Made by a program: the position numbers and the translations under genes | In this document: positions 29,301 through 45,800 of the stretch, in pieces | Layout: every line of letters begins with the position of its first letter | Position numbering within the stretch: the stretch's first letter is position 1 | Source of the DNA: Pardosa pseudoannulata | Taxonomy: Eukaryota; Arthropoda; Arachnida; Araneae; Lycosidae | Assembly: GCA_032207245.1 (NCBI GenBank) | Contig: CM063498.1 | Coordinates: 59,369,730 to 59,433,729, forward strand | Length of the DNA: 64,000 nt | Reading direction: 5' to 3' | Notes under the pieces: generated by a model | Databases searched by the model: none | Told to the model about the DNA's origin: nothing | Seen by the model: the letters and a program-made list of their open reading frames with translations, nothing else

Positions 29301-32300
29301 TGAATAATTATCATCTCACAAATTTTGCACTAAACTTCAAATGTTTGACCAAAGCCCTTAGTAATTTTACATTTTTATTATATTTTAACTTTATCAGTAA
29401 AGTTCTGAAACAATTTGTAAAAATCTTCTTCTAATATATACATATATATGCTTAAGACTTGTGTAAATATTAATTAAAAAATTAATTTATATATTTAATA
29501 TTATTTAAAACTGAAATTCGACTCTCTTTGACCCCATGCATACTTACCACTGATCCAGAGCTTGAAAAAAGTATGAAGTTCAATATAAAAGCCATTGCTA
29601 AGATTCAAATCACTAATTCAAGTTTGGCTTTTTTAATAAAAACTATTCAGTTAAGCTATTAACATTAGAACTGGGAATTTCATTTCTACTAATAGTACAT
29701 TGTTTTTGATTAATAAATGTTATACTGATAACTTACATAAACTGCCTAAATTTCAATTTAGTTTGTTTGGAGAACTATGGTAAATGTTTTATAACATGAG
29801 GATCAAATAGACCAGGGCTAAATAGATCAGTAAGTACAGATTAAAGCCATTTCTGAGCAGCCACAAAGCTCCCTGCCAGTAGCGAGATTCAAACCCAAAG
29901 ACTCTAGTACTCAAAAGCTTCCCAACTGACTATTGCCTAACAATATCAATTAAGAGGAAAATTATAACAAAAATGCACATTACATCAAAACTTTAATGAA
30001 TTGTTTGTCTTCAAGCATGCACAATTATAAACAGAAAAAAATCATATATAGAGAAAATTGAATTATAAATAAATACATTAATTACAGGTTTTGCATTAGA
30101 TGGTATTCATAATTTTCTAATTATGGATAATGCATGTTTGAGCATTAAAAATCAGAAGCAAGGATTCTTGTAAACATACTTGGGCATTGTGGTTTGGCTC
30201 CTGAAAGCCAGTGCTGTTGGGCCATTCCTTCTCGAGGATCAAACACACACTGTCGAAATCCAGCTGTTAAAGTAGAACGCATTGGCTTTCCCACTTCATG
30301 GCAAGTAACAGTCACATTTTCAAAGAAAGGAATATATTTACTCTCAGATTCAGAATCAAAGAGCAAACCTTGAGATGGATCATCAGGCAATCTTTCACAA
30401 TGTGCATCTAAACAGAAGGAGGTAAAAAATGAGAATGAAAGCAAATAAATTTTAGGATGTGAAAAGGACATAAAAAATCTTATTTTTGATGTGAATTAAG
30501 ATTTAAAATATCATTTCAATCCATATAATTAATTGTGTTTGCAGAAACTATTTCATAAATGTAGGTAATAATTTATTATCCTTCTTCATTCATAATGAGA
30601 TGTCACAAGGGAAAAATTTTACTTTCATACATAGATAGAATGACATACACACAGCTAGAAGTAACAGATTAATAAATAAACTAACTTTTGAACATTATGA
30701 TCTTTTACAATACATTTATGAGAAAACACAACAGTTAAATGTTAGAAAGTTACAAATATATGCTAATGTAAAATATTATTCAATAACTAAAAATTTATTT
30801 TAAATATGAATAATATATAAAATTAATGTTTGCTTTAGATAACAAATACACTTTATCAAAAAAGTTTCAAAAGCAAGATATAAGGAAGGATATATGTGTT
30901 TTGTATATTACATCTAGTGAGAAATTAGTAGATTAATTTAGGAAAAATTTAGAATACAAATATACAAGAATAAAAGAAAATGCATAAAAGATATAAAATT
31001 GGTATGCAAGATGTTCCATGCCAATAATTTTTAAAAAGTTGAAAAATAAAATGCAATTCTATTGTTCCTTTTTATAAATTTTTTTCTGGCTAAAAGAATT
31101 TTATTATTTTCAGATTTTGTTAATTGGTTTAGAGTGCTATGGTCTACTGTTTTGCTACACTAGGGTTAATGAGACAAGGGCTTACTGTTTAAAGCAAATT
31201 CTGAATGGATATAAACATCCCTGCCAGCAGTGGGATTTGAACTCAAGAACTCAAGTGCACCCTACTCATTTAGTCAACATTCTCAGCTTCTCAGATAAGT
31301 AAGAGTTAAATTACACTAATAATAAATTATGAAAAGCTAAGCATAAACAAATGTATTTAGTTTGGTTTGGAGTGCTGCGGTCTACATTTTGCAACATGAG
31401 GGCTAATGAGATTGGAACCTACACCTTAAAGCCAATTCCGAACGTCTACAAACATCCATGCCACTGTAGGATTCGAACCCACGAACTTTGGTACCAAACA
31501 CCAGAACCCTAACCAATCAGCCATTGTTCGAGCCACAAATGTATTTAAAATTAAAGGTAATCAAAGAACTGAATAAACTTTGATTTGTCTGTTATATTTT
31601 ATTTAGAAAAAAAAATAAATAATCAAAAATGTAATAATTTTGTAAAAATATAAAATTATAATGTTTTCAATATTGTAAAGATAGTCTATATAAAGTAAGT
31701 GATCTCTCTTACATTCACAAGATGGTACACTTCCATTCCATACTCCATTACTTGTGCAAAGAATAGTTGGATTTCCAACCATTACAAAGGCAAAATCACA
31801 AAGAAAGCTCACAATATCTCCATAGTGAAACATGGACTTGGTTGATAAAATCACACCATTTTCAGGGGATGTTATAGATGGACACATTTTAGCTGAAACA
31901 ATAATATTTTTATATTAGACGGCCATAATATACTTACTTTCATGATAAATAAAACTGATTAGTTCACAAACTTTTTAATGAAAAATTTTCATTGATATTT
32001 TAATGACTTTTTTATATTATATTACATAACTTATTTAATACTTTTTTACAAACTATATTAATTTTAAAAGAAATGCACACTAACATAAGAACATTTCTGA
32101 AATTTCTTCTTTTCATTCATTAACACCTGATGAATTTCTACTGATTATCTCAAATCAAAGTTATTGGGGACTCCTGAGAGTAATATGTAAATATATATAA
32201 TTTAAACAATTTTGAATACTACAGCCTGTCTTCATTAGGAATGACATATAATTTTAAGCATCAAAAGAAGTCATTAATAAAAAAGAAAAATTTTGTGATA

Positions 32301-33833
32301 AGAGATTTATTTGCTATTATATGAAAACACAGTACTATGAAGTAAAGTTCTATAACAGATATAGGTATTTTTCATGAATTTAGTTGATGGTCTTGCTTAA
32401 AGAGTAATTTTTTGTGTGAACTCAAAAAATCATAAAATGCCTATGAAATGAAAAAATTATAAATACTTGAGAATTTAGAGGTTTATTTATATGACTATCT
32501 ACCTTTACCAAAGTGAAAAAATTGTTAAAAAAATTACAGATTAAATTTTAACTATTTTCAAAAAAGGACACTAGGCATTAATATACTAAACAAGAAACAA
32601 AGTTAAATTTTTATAATTTTTGTATCCCTCTTGTCACTAAAAAATAGAATTTTTAATATAAATATTTTTACAGAGAGTTCAGAGACACTGAAAACGCATA
32701 ATTTCATTAATCCTTAATGTTGAGGGTGAAAACTAAGTAACAGAAATCTAATTTATAAAACCAACCAATCAGAGTACAAGTTGAAATCTTTACAAATAAT
32801 TCAATCAGAAATTCTGATATGTCATATGCTAAATGATACACTTGGAAAACTTCAATATATTGCACTAACACTTACAAAAGTACACATACTAAAACGGCAA
32901 TAAGTTCTTATAAAATTGTTCATACAAGATTTACTATGTACTGTATTATAAGCTAAATGGATACAGAAACAAAAATTCAACTTACGGACACAAGTTTTGT
33001 TAATCCTGTAAACATCATCATCTTTTAAACCTGTCTCACTTTGTGGAACTGTAAAGCCAGCAGTTCCATTTTCAGTATACAAGTCAAATCCAACATTACA
33101 TAAACAATTAAAACTACCAGCAGTGTTCATGCATCGCTGGTCACATCCTCCATTCTTTTCCATACATTCATTAATATCTGCAAAATGATAGATTTATGTA
33201 AATCATATCTTGATGATAACTTTATTTTTTGTTATATTTTATTATTTTATTTTAACCTTGTTATCTATAAAATTTGAATTTTTAAAATGTATTTAAGGTT
33301 AGTTTGCTTAAAATTATTTCAGATTGTTTCCTAAAATGGTGCTTTATTTTAATTTATTTTAAGTAATTTTTTAGTTCCTAGAAGCAGAATTATGCTTCAT
33401 ATTTTATAACTGAAAAGTAATGGCAATTATTTGCAAAATGTACTATTTTATACTTAGACTTGTTCAATAAAAGTAATTAAATTATTTTATTAAAAATGAC
33501 TTAGCTATTTTTTCAATACATTTGCTAGCTAAATATCATTACTGAAAAGTGTCATTATTAACAGTTTTAATTCTGCACTTGTAGATTAAAAAAAAAGGCT
33601 TAGTGACATTTTCCATCCTTAATATAATTAACCTACATACCAAAACTCAAAAATAGCATAAAAAAATTAGTTTAAAATACAATTCTACATAGGCTATTAA
33701 GAAATACTTCTACACCATTCAGATACAATTTTATATAAGTTTATAATTAATTACTAGTTCAATTAACTATGCAATTGTTATTTTTAGGTTAAAAACTCAC
33801 TGCTTGTGAAAAAATAGCTATTACCTAAACCTG

Positions 33834-33890
<57 letters not shown>

Positions 33891-36800
33891 CACTGTTGAC
33901 AACTGTAAACAATAACTTAAGGAACATTTAATTATTCAGAAAAAACTTCACAGCCCTGGTGACTAATTACACTATTCTGTTTCATTTGTTTCTTACAATT
34001 TTATGTGAACTGAAAATAATTCAATAAATTTAGATTTGGATTCATCGAACTAAACAACTTAGGGATAAAAACTATACGATTACATTACCTAAATATTTTA
34101 AAAGGTAAAAATGAAAAAAAAATAATAATGAATTAATTCTTTTTTTTCCTTCAAGAGTAAAATATCACTGCTTGAATTTTGTTTCTTGCCATTAAATTAA
34201 GTAACATATCTTAATGTAAAATAATGCCAAAGTATAAAATAAGTTATATGTATTTACCAACACAATCTTGTCTAGAACAGCCCATAAGTTCCAACTTCAA
34301 GCATGGGGCAACAATATATTCCATTACCACAACTCTAATGTATCTAGCTTCAAGTGGTTGCTGTAAGGTGACTATAGCTAATCCAGTTCTGCTGTCAGGA
34401 TTAGGTCTGAATTGAATAGGCTACAAATAGTGACAGATCATATTTAAAATAATGCCAAGCATTCTGTTTTAATTGAATTTTATTAAAATTTAAAGCTAAA
34501 CTTGTAAGAAAATAAATAAATAAAGTTACCAAGTGGGAAGTATTAAAAAATTAAATGAAATATTATAATTTGACAACAGTGATAATAAAAAGAATAATTA
34601 ACTAAACAATTATAATAAATGTAACTTTTGATGAGTCTCAAAACAAAAATTTTTCAGGAAACATAACTGAGCATAAAACCATGGTAATTTACACTTTATT
34701 TAATATCATATAACACTTAAAACATGCATAAAGTTGTATTCCTCACCAACTATAACAGCACAGATATTATTCCCAGTAACAATTCTGGCTGATATCGCCT
34801 CCAAAACTGTTTTAATCCAATAATATTCAATAATAGTAATCAATTTTATGTTTTCATTTATATGATTAATTAACTGTTTGATGAATAATTTAGAACTTGA
34901 AATTTTTTACTCTTGCTAATATTGGGGATTAGGTTGGGTTTACTCAGGAGTTGGCAATGAATTGGTAAATGCAAAAAGCATTTGAAACTTCTTCACTAAG
35001 TCTAATAATAAAAACTGATCAATGTTAAACTTTTCTCTTGTATAAATATCTATTTAAATGCATCAAATATGAAGGAAATTCTCTCAAATGAAGAGGCAAT
35101 TTGAGCTTGTCACACCATGGTGGGCATAACATAATAATAATTATATATGTGTATGAGTAATGTACATTTAACTTCAAAGATGTTTCTAAAGTATTTATGT
35201 TAAAATCATTCCCATCATTTTTAATCTTTAACTAACTTTCCTACAAATTCCTCAGAAATCAATGACATTAAGCCAATTTTTTATATTTTCTAATTTGCAT
35301 CAATTTAAATGGAATAAATAACATTATTTTTAGTTATTAAAAAGTTCAATCATTGCTTCAACAATAATTATTACTCTTTATTATTATATTTTATAAAAAT
35401 TAACCCATTTACAAACATTAATTTCCTAAAATTTTTCCTTCAACTTAACTGTGTTGGCTTAGTAGAAACCCATATGTTAAATAATATGAAATTTTATTTC
35501 ACTAGAATCATAATAAAATATAAAACTAAATCAATAAAAACTAAAGTCTCTTATAATAATATTGAAAAATTGTAAATAATGAAAGTTTTACCCTTCCAGA
35601 TGGATCACTGTAAACATGGAATGCATCAGTTAAATCGTCTGTAAAATGAATTCTTAAGCTGACAGGATAAGCCATGGCTCCATCTGATCTAACAACAACT
35701 TGAACACGAAATCCTCTAATTACAGTAGGTGCTCTTAAATCAATTTGAACCCAGTTGTGTCCAGGCCTAGGCACATTTCCACACCAGCCAGAAGAGCTAT
35801 CTAATCGTACCGTCTGTAAAATAGAAATTCAGAGTGAAACATTATTTAAAAAATAATTTATTTTTGTATGATGCCCCACTTTTTTGCATAACAGTAATGA
35901 AACAAAATATAAGTCACAGCTTTCCACTCATCTTTTTGTAGAAATAACCTGGGCAGGTTTTATTAATATATATCTATATATAGAGAGGAAAAAGAAAGGT
36001 TATAAATTTACCCCTTTTTAAATATTTTTTGTATAATATTTAGTGTTATTGCATTTTTAGAATCTTTTTTACATACTTCAAAAATAGAACTACTACTTTT
36101 TAAGCTTTTGAAATAAGTACTTTAAATAATTATCATCCATCTATAAGTTAAATGCTTAAAAAATCACTAGAGGAGTATGTGAATGGATTGAAGAAAATGA
36201 TCCAAATGAAAAAAAAAAGTCTTTAAACAATGCAAAAATTAGAAAATGATATTATGTAATCATATGATGCAAACACAAAAAGGAAAAACAACAGGTTCAA
36301 TAAACATTGGCTGATTTATTAGTTAAAAAATGTAATTATTTTTTATTTTTTCAACATTAAGCAAAAAAAAAAGCTCCATTATTTTTACTTTTCACCCTTT
36401 TATTCTTTTAACAAAATCTGGTAGAAACAAATTACTTATTTTTCTATAGAAATAATGTTTCATCCAGAGCAGTTTAATTTAATGTAGTGCTTTAAGGTAA
36501 CCTGTTATTAATGCTAAGCAAGTTTTTCATGTCAATTCAACTTAATTCAATACAAAATTAGAAAGTGGCAAACATACAAGACTTGGATACTCATCTAAAA
36601 GAACACAAAAGAAAGTATTTACAAGGAAAGTAAAGATTCAGTTATTAGATCAAATTTATTCAAAACCAAAAACATCAAGTAGTACTTACATTTTTTCCAT
36701 AACCTGCTTCTGCCCCAGAAACTTTTATGCTTGTATCTGGAATAATGCCAGAACTAAGACCTAAATCACCAATTGGTCTGCAATCTGAAACATACAAAAA

Positions 36801-39800
36801 TTCAACTTAGTATTGCATGATGTCACAGCCTAAATATTAAGATGTAAATGTATTTATTTTTCTCATAAATAGCATTATTTCATTTAGCATATGTTTAATA
36901 CATAGTTAAACATATGCTAATTGAAATAAACATTGAGAAAAATGAAAACGGTAAAAGTAAAACAAGTTTGTACCAAAATTGGGCTCAAATCCTTCTTTAC
37001 ATTTACAGAAAAATCCTCCAGCAGTATTTGTACAAACAGTTGATGCAGAATCACAGGTTGAAGCTGAACATTCATTTAAATCTATAATTTGGAAGGAAAT
37101 AAAATTAACAAGTTAATAATAAATAGTAGCATTTCAAATCATTTTTAAACAAAATTAATTAGATCAAATAAGTTAAGAACACATGATATTAAAAAATAAT
37201 TCAAGTTTTTCAAATGCATTATTTATATCCTCATAAAATATACACATTTGAAAAATATTTATTGAAGTTATGGAGTCAGCATATATCTTTGTATGCTAAT
37301 TACTAATGTTAGAGTAAAATATATCTAATTATGTATTTTTCAACATTATTCATAATTTACACCTTATGAATAAAAAGAAAGCATAAAAAATTTAAATCTA
37401 GTATTCTTAAATATAATAGTTTTTTTTCTCTCTCTAAAACTGTAATAATTTTCAAAATTTTTGCCAAAGAAAATTAATTTGGTATTATATGAAATCTTGT
37501 AGTAAACTTAAGATAAAGTCATTGAATGCTGTACACCACATAATATACTCTATTTCATAATTTTAGGAGATAGAAAATGAGTGACTTTCTGAAAGAAAAC
37601 AATCTACTTATTTTTTCTTTTTAATATTCAAGCACATATATGCAGCATAACTTAAAAAACAAAATTAGAAAGTTTAAATTTTCTATAGAGAAACCAACTA
37701 GAAGATCTGCATATATTTCAAAAATATATTAATTGAAAGTTTACAATGAAAAGCAGCTTGTAACTGCAAATTTCTTTTATATTTGAGCATTTCTAAGTCA
37801 CTTAAAATGCCCATACATTGAGAAAATGTTTATTGCTAGGAATTTGAATAAAGAAGGAAATTCTCTAATAAGAAAATTAAAACTCACCAGTACAAGTGGG
37901 GACATTGGTAAAATTTTGATCAGGACCACAAGTTATGACAGGACTTCCTTCTAATCTATATCCCCGATGACACTGAATTTTAGCAACATCACCAAACAAG
38001 AAATTTCTTTGTGGCTCTACAACAAACCCATTTTCAATTTCGGGAAGTATTGGGCATGGAGCTCCTACAGAAACATAAGAATAGTAATTAATATTTTACA
38101 AAGAAACTATACTTGTCAGCTATTAAATATCTCATAGTAAAACTTAAATTTGTATTAATTTAAACTAAAAATACAACAGCTATCAAATAATCATTGAGAA
38201 GCAGTAAAGTTTTACATATCAATATTACTTTCTTCAAGAAAAAATATTAGCAGTTTATAAAGTTGTGTTCTCATACTTGCTTTATAATTTAGTTTCCAAG
38301 AATAAATTATATTAAAACATTTGATAGACTATATTTTTATTATTACTCTCTTAAAACAAGTTACATATACTCTTCTCTAATAATGGTCACTAACCAAACT
38401 GTAGCACTTAATAATGTTACAGCCTAAAAACTGTCACAATATACATGTATATAAATTCATAAGAGCAAGTATATTAATGGCTATGGCATTTTTCAAGCTT
38501 ACCTGCATTAGGAAAATTGTTATTATGAATTTTTTTCCATTACCATTTTATTATTATCTTTGTTTAAAATAACAGTTGATTAAAATTTTTTTATGCATTG
38601 TATAGAAAGAAAAATTTGTGGGTGTAAAAAGGGATTGCCTCTTACTAAGTGGCATAGTATCAGTTATATTATATATGCATACAGGCAGTTTGTATAATAT
38701 GTATAGTAAATACATCAGTGCATAAATATCTATAAACACTGAATTGGGATTCTGTTAAGCAATCTTTAAAAAGTATGCTGTAAAAATCATGAAATCAGTA
38801 ATTTTTAACATCAATGCAAAATTTGCTTCGTATTTTTTGGAATGATCTTGAAAAGCTGTAGCAGTTAAAAAGTTTGAAGTAACAACAATCATATTTACTT
38901 TCACATTGAGGAGGAGGGGATGACCATTGTCCATCACTCATACATAAAATAACAGGAGCTCCAGTCCTAAAATATCCAGGTTCACACTCAAAACGTATGA
39001 CTGTTCCATAACTTCGTCCACCTCCATTCAAAACAGTTTGGGTAGCATGAGGAGTTTCTGTCAAAGGAGGACAAGATGATGCCAAACAGACTGGAAGTTT
39101 CTCCCATCTGCCATCATCGGAGCATCGGATAGCTTCTGTTGGAAGGCCACTAGGAAAGGCAAATCCAGCATAGCACTGATATGTAGCTACACCTCTGTAA
39201 GTGACATTAGTGGCAGCAACAGCAAATCCATTATCAATTTGTGGTACAGGGCCACAGTAACGTTCTAAAAGGAAAAAAGTGCATTTTAATAAAACAAGAT
39301 CTACAGCTCTACAGAAAAAAAAGTCAGAGAATATAAGTACTGAATAATACTAAATTTCTAATTTTTGTTCAAACTAATATATAAAAGCTACAATTAATAT
39401 CACATATGTAAAATAAATTTTTAGTAGCAGTTTTCCAATTTTGCCTGTTTTAGCCCTAGTAACATTCTAAAGGGAAGAAATTACAATTTACTGAAATAAA
39501 ATCTACAGCATCATTTATAAAAAAATATTTTAAAATGTAAGTACTGAATAATACTAAATTTCTAATTTTTGTTTGAAAGAAGAAATAAAAGCAACAATAT
39601 TGTACACATAAATTAATATTTTTACTAGTAATTTTCCAATTTAGTCTGCTATAATAGCTTAGGTTATCAAATTACTCCATTTCATAACATCAAATATTAA
39701 AATACTGAGAAATAGGTATAGAACATAACAAGCTTTTTCTTATATAATGCTATAAAGCAACGTAAAAATTTATACATGTTTAAATACAAGATGCTACATA

Positions 39801-42800
39801 CACCACATTTTTTAATCTTTGATTTTAAAATTTCAAGATTTTAAGACTAAAATTTGATATTTTTTAAATTGTATATAATATGTGAATTTAATACCTTGAC
39901 ATCTAGGAATATGAGATACACTCCACTGCCCACTTTGCATGCATTCAATTTCAATTTCTGTAACACCAGTACTGAATTCTTGGCCAGTTGGACACAAATA
40001 TTTGACTTTAGCTCCAAATGTTCTTTCCCGGCTGGTGGCTATTGCACCAGAACCCACAGAGATTTGAGGGCAGTCTAAAACAAACATAATTTTAGAAAAT
40101 CATACAAGATATAATACATTTTTTTGTATAGATTGCACAATTACATATACAGATAGTCTTTTCTTAATGACTTATTTGCTTAATGACCAACTGAATTTCA
40201 AACTATATTTCAGGAATCCCTAATGTGCAGGTTAAATATATGCATGGCATACAGAAAAATGCACAAAAATTTTTCTAATAATAACAAATTGTTAAACAAT
40301 CCTATAATTTAATTATTTTGTAATTGATAATTGTATTTTAAGGAGTTGCAGGCCTTGCTAATGTGCTTAACTTAAGTGTAGAAGTTAAAGACATTTCTGA
40401 TTTACTAAATTATACCAATGGAGACTTAAAAAATGAGGGATCTAATAGAGTTAGAAGTATTTGAGCATTTGAAAGAGAAAAAAGAGGGAAGAATTGAAGA
40501 CGTGCAAAAGAATTAACTAGTATATATGTTAGCTGGTGAGATCTCAAAAATTAATGCAGCTATGGATCCAAACACTGTTATTTTAATACAGTTAAATGTG
40601 AAATTGGTGAACTTTTAAAGTGCTATAAAGATTTTCATCAGGAAAAATTTTACAAAAAATGAAATAATTAAATTTAAAGTTTATTGAATAGTTTTTATAA
40701 TGCTCTAGTGTTCCTTTCTCATCAACCATTTATTTAATGACAATCATACAAAAGACAAATTTAACATAAAAATGATTTATGGGTACAAATGGTACTGGTG
40801 GTCATTAGTAACTTATCAATGTATTTTTTATCTCAGATTTCACTTTTGAACTGTTTTTTGAAGTTTATACTTCTAAAAACAGAAAACTTTATTCAGAACT
40901 AGATTTTCTGCAGCTCAAAATTTAAAAAATTTAATTTATACAGTAGTATTGAAAATCAAATTTGTTTCATTAACTTCAAATACACAAATAAAATTTTGGG
41001 TATATAATTCAAAATTTTATTGCTGCAGCAATGGAACTACTTATTTTGATGTATATTCATTTATAAGAAATAATGTAAAAATATTTTTGATAAATATTCT
41101 TGGTATATAAATACTGATAATGTAAATTTATGGTAATGGTTCTCAGATGGTGCACTGCAACTATAAGAGGGTCACTGAGTAATAATTTTTAAAAAGGAAC
41201 TCTAAAGATAGGTGATAACTTGCTAATAAAACATTTAAGTTAAAGAACTCGGGAGATATGCAACATAATAAATTGACAGTTGGTACATGCACCTCTCCTT
41301 ATATCATATTGATAATAAATTAATATTTAATAAAATATAGCACCACCTTTGTTAGGTCCTAACATATCCCCCCCTTTTTCTTTTATTAATCAAATATGGT
41401 GGATGGGAATTTTATTAAAAAATATAAAAAGTGTTATTAAAAAAAGGGTTAGCAATCATTGATCTATGGAAATATATTTTGTTTTGCTTAAGATTACACA
41501 TAGCATTACAGTACATTAAATGGTAAAACTGCTTACCAGCACTAAAACTTGCTCTCCATCCTTTACCATTATTAACTGGATTACTTGCAAATAGAACAAT
41601 AAGATTCCCGCTACTAGCTGTCAAAGTTATAGATGGTCTAGCTAGACCACTAAAGCCTCCTTTGGGATGCAAAGGGACTCCACTTTCTTTACTTACACCA
41701 TCATACACCTAAGTTAAACAGAGGGGAAAATATAGTTACAAGAGTAAAGCAATAATAATAATGATGATGATAATAAAAGAGTTTTTAAAATTAATATAAA
41801 TATTCGAGAAAAGTTTAATCAAAAATGTAAAGATAATTAATTTGAGATCCCAACAATAGCAAAATTAAAAATGCCTTTTTAACTAGAAACATTAATGGAT
41901 TTCTTGTTATTCTACACATGTGAAATGTCACTTGTATTTTACTGGACCATGATGGTAAAATATTTTTAGTTTAAATTTTATTGTGTATCCCTTCAATTGC
42001 AATGAATCATTTAAATTTTAAAAATCAAAAATGATACTTAATCTTAAATAGTGTGCTTTACGTTTTGCAGAAATGAAAAAATTAAGGGTTTTTTAAATTT
42101 TAAAATAAAATTTTATTTTATAAATCAACCTTTTAAAGAATAAAAGGCTCCTTTATTAATTTTCTCAGAGAGAATCTATTTAGATTGTACATAATATAAT
42201 CTATGATTCAGTACAGGCAACTCTCAAATGAAATTAACAAGAAATTTGGATATTAAGTCAAATTACAATTAAGGGAAAACAAAATGATAGAATTAATATA
42301 AATTTAAAATATGAGATTGTTTTTCTCCCAATATGTGGATATGTCATTTTGCAATAAGTATATGCTCTGACCATTATAAGGGTTTTAGAGAACATTTACA
42401 AAGGGCTTTCTAACTTAATAACTCTGCAGCAAATACAAAATATGTACATTTATTTTGGATTGAGCAGGAAGTTAAAAGTTACATGTTTTATACCTAATAT
42501 GGTCTTTTATTGAATTTTCGTTTCAATACACATAACTGATACAGATATTAGACAAAATTAATTACAATGAAAAATAGAACACTATATAATTCAATTTACT
42601 ATTTTACTTTCATAATGAATGATAAGAGCTCACCTGAACAATATCATCTCCAGCAACAAAAAATTCATTAAACCTCAATGATACAGGCCCACCTCCAAGT
42701 AAACTTATTCGATATGTGCATATTTGATTTAAAGGATAATTGGATACACCATATGCTGGAGAAGAGATGTTTCCAGCCAAAGCCACTTGTTCAATTTCAC

Positions 42801-45800
42801 ATCCTGTAAAGAAGTTAATTTGAAATATAATGAAAACGGGGAAAATGTTTATATGAGTTTTTGTTAGATGTGTATATAACATTACAAATTTATAAACCAG
42901 TATAGAAATAATTAGAGTATTTACTAGTATGAAACATGCATGTGTATATAATGTGCATCCTGTTTAAGAAAAATAAAGATAAAAATATCTATTTAGTATA
43001 AAGCATACATTACAAATTTGACATCCAACTGACTCTTCATATTGCAAACAAATTGAAAAGGTGACAAAATAAATCAACCTTCTACTCTGTTTCAAGGTCT
43101 TTTTGAGCTGATTACATTTTTTTATTTCCTCATCGTAATAAATTAAGAATCCCAAATCTTAACTCCCATTCTAAAAATCATACAGTTTTCAGGTTTATGA
43201 CAACATAACCAAGAATTTACCCAGAACTGCCAATTAGTGTAAAATGAATTAGTGAAAAGTGTTCCTAGCACTGTTATATATAAGAATTTTCCACTTTGTT
43301 TTCTTTTATATGTCATTTTTCATATCTATATTGTGTGATTACCTGACACAGCAAATATTTTTTCTTTTTTTTGCATATAATAGGCATCTAGAATATTTGT
43401 CTTAATTTTTTGTAAAAAAAGTGTATTACACATGCTATGATAGTTTCTTAAATTTGTTAACGAATGTTCACAAAAGAAAAAAAAATCTTACCAGCTCTAA
43501 ATCTTATTGCAAAGCCTCGACGACTATCACCAAAACTTGAATGAAAATATATGTATACTCTGTTAGTAGTAGACAAAATAAATTTTGGATTATCTTCAAC
43601 ACTTCCAGTCATTTTTGCTAAGAGAGGATCTGATGGATCAGAACCATCCCGAATATGAATAAAATCTTTGTTTGGTTCTAAGTCAATATCAATAATCTAA
43701 ATAGAACAAAATAAGTCAAAGAATTAGTAAAATTTAGGTGAAATTCAATATAACAAGGAATTTTTTTAATTTTTAAACTGAGAAAAGTATCTAAAAAACA
43801 TATTCCCGGAAAATTTATCTGCATAAAATGCTTTTCTTTATATATAAATAACAACATCTATTTAATGCAAATATTAGTGATATCATAACTTTAAAAGAAG
43901 TAAGCTATTTGGAACACATGATAATATCCAATAAGCCATTTTAAATTTTAAAAAATATGTTTGTTATGAGAGTGAAATAAGTTCATAAAAAACTGTAGAT
44001 TTAAATAAAAAATAAAATGTAGCATAAAATAAATGATGAAACAAATTTAAATTAGAAAGAAAATAATAGATAACAATATAAACATTGTGAAAGAAAAAAT
44101 ACCATTAAACAAAATGAACAATAAATTTTTCAAATTTTTACTTATTCTAATTTGTCTAGTTTAAGGTTAATATATACGTATGTATAAAGAGAGAAGGAGG
44201 TTACAATCTCTCTCTATATATATCACCTTACTCTTGTTACGTGATAAAAACATAGGTATACATAGGCAACTTTTGTATACCAGTCACCAATTAAAACTTT
44301 GTTAAATACCTTATTAATAAAAATTTTAATTTTTAAAGACTAAATCTATTTTTATTACTGACCAACGAACAATGAATGGCACAACAGAATATAAAGATAC
44401 AAAATTAAACACAAGCACTGATGTTAAGCTATCTTACTTCAAGTGTTAAAATTTTTCCAGTTGGAGCAGTTAAGACATATAAACACTCCAGTCCACCAGG
44501 GTAAGGCTGAGGATAGGTTGCTGATGTTAGAACTTGGGCAGATGGTTGAGCAAATAATTCTCCACCACATCTGACAGGCTCTATAAAATACAAATTCAAG
44601 AATACTTGAATACTTATCATTCATAATGCTAAATTATAATTTTCATCATTTTCATCTAACATCTATCCCTAAAGCATACCCACAGAAAATTTTATATGCA
44701 AATATATAAAATTCTCTGTGGATATGTATGCCATACATTCTCATTATAGATGACAAAATTTTCAAGCAAATTCAAGCAAACCCTTGAAGGATTTTGGTAA
44801 TAGTCTTCTTGGTCATTTTCACATGAAAGCATTTCATAAAATGAAAAATCTTTAAAACCCATCTACAACACATAAAGAACAAAAACAAAATAACACATTT
44901 TACTTGGTCAGTTTTATTTGTATGCTGATGATATATTACTTTTTGATATTCAATAAAAACATTCTACTAAAAATTTTAATAGGGAGGTTATTTATAACAA
45001 AATGGAAAATGATATTAAAAAGAGACACCAACACTTATACAATTAATTTATGCATATATATATATACATGTAAGGAAAATTCTCAGCGGTTTTCAAAACT
45101 TAAGTCAAGGGCTAAAATTCCCATGTCCTTTTGCATTTTCCTTTTTAACCCCTAACCTAAATTGACCACTGGGGCTACAGTTTATGCCCTCAGAGAAGGG
45201 GTCTGATGAATTATCTCAACATTGCCCTAGCCGACAATTTAGGAAATTTCCAAACAAAAAGGAGATTCAGGCTGTCAGAGGCAGATTTTTCCCACAGATT
45301 TTGACTGAGATGTTGGCCTAGGTGTTAAGGGTCTTCTACATATAACTTCATGCTAGCTGACCCCTCAGTTTTCCTATAATGAAGTGGGAACCCGTCATCC
45401 AACGTTATCTTAATAAAGGTCTTTAGCTCAAACAGTGTCATTTTTATGGGCCATGACTGCAACTGCTCATTAAGAAGTCTGTCTTATTACATACATATAA
45501 ATATGAATTACCAGTTTTCCAGCTAGCTCTAAAGCCCTTCTTTTCAACAGATGCATCAGTTCTGAATTTAATTATCATAAGATTTGAAGCCGTTGTGTAT
45601 GTCATAGTAGAGAGATCCTGGTTTCCAGACAAAGTGACTAGGGAAACACTTTTTTCTTCAGTACGGCCTCCAACTTGGATTTGGACAGTATCAAAACTTG
45701 ACTCAGTATCGAAATCAGAAAACTATGGAAAAAAGATGGTAAAAAGATTTAAAATAACATTTCAAATTATAATTAAAACTCAGTTTGTTAACAACAGCAC

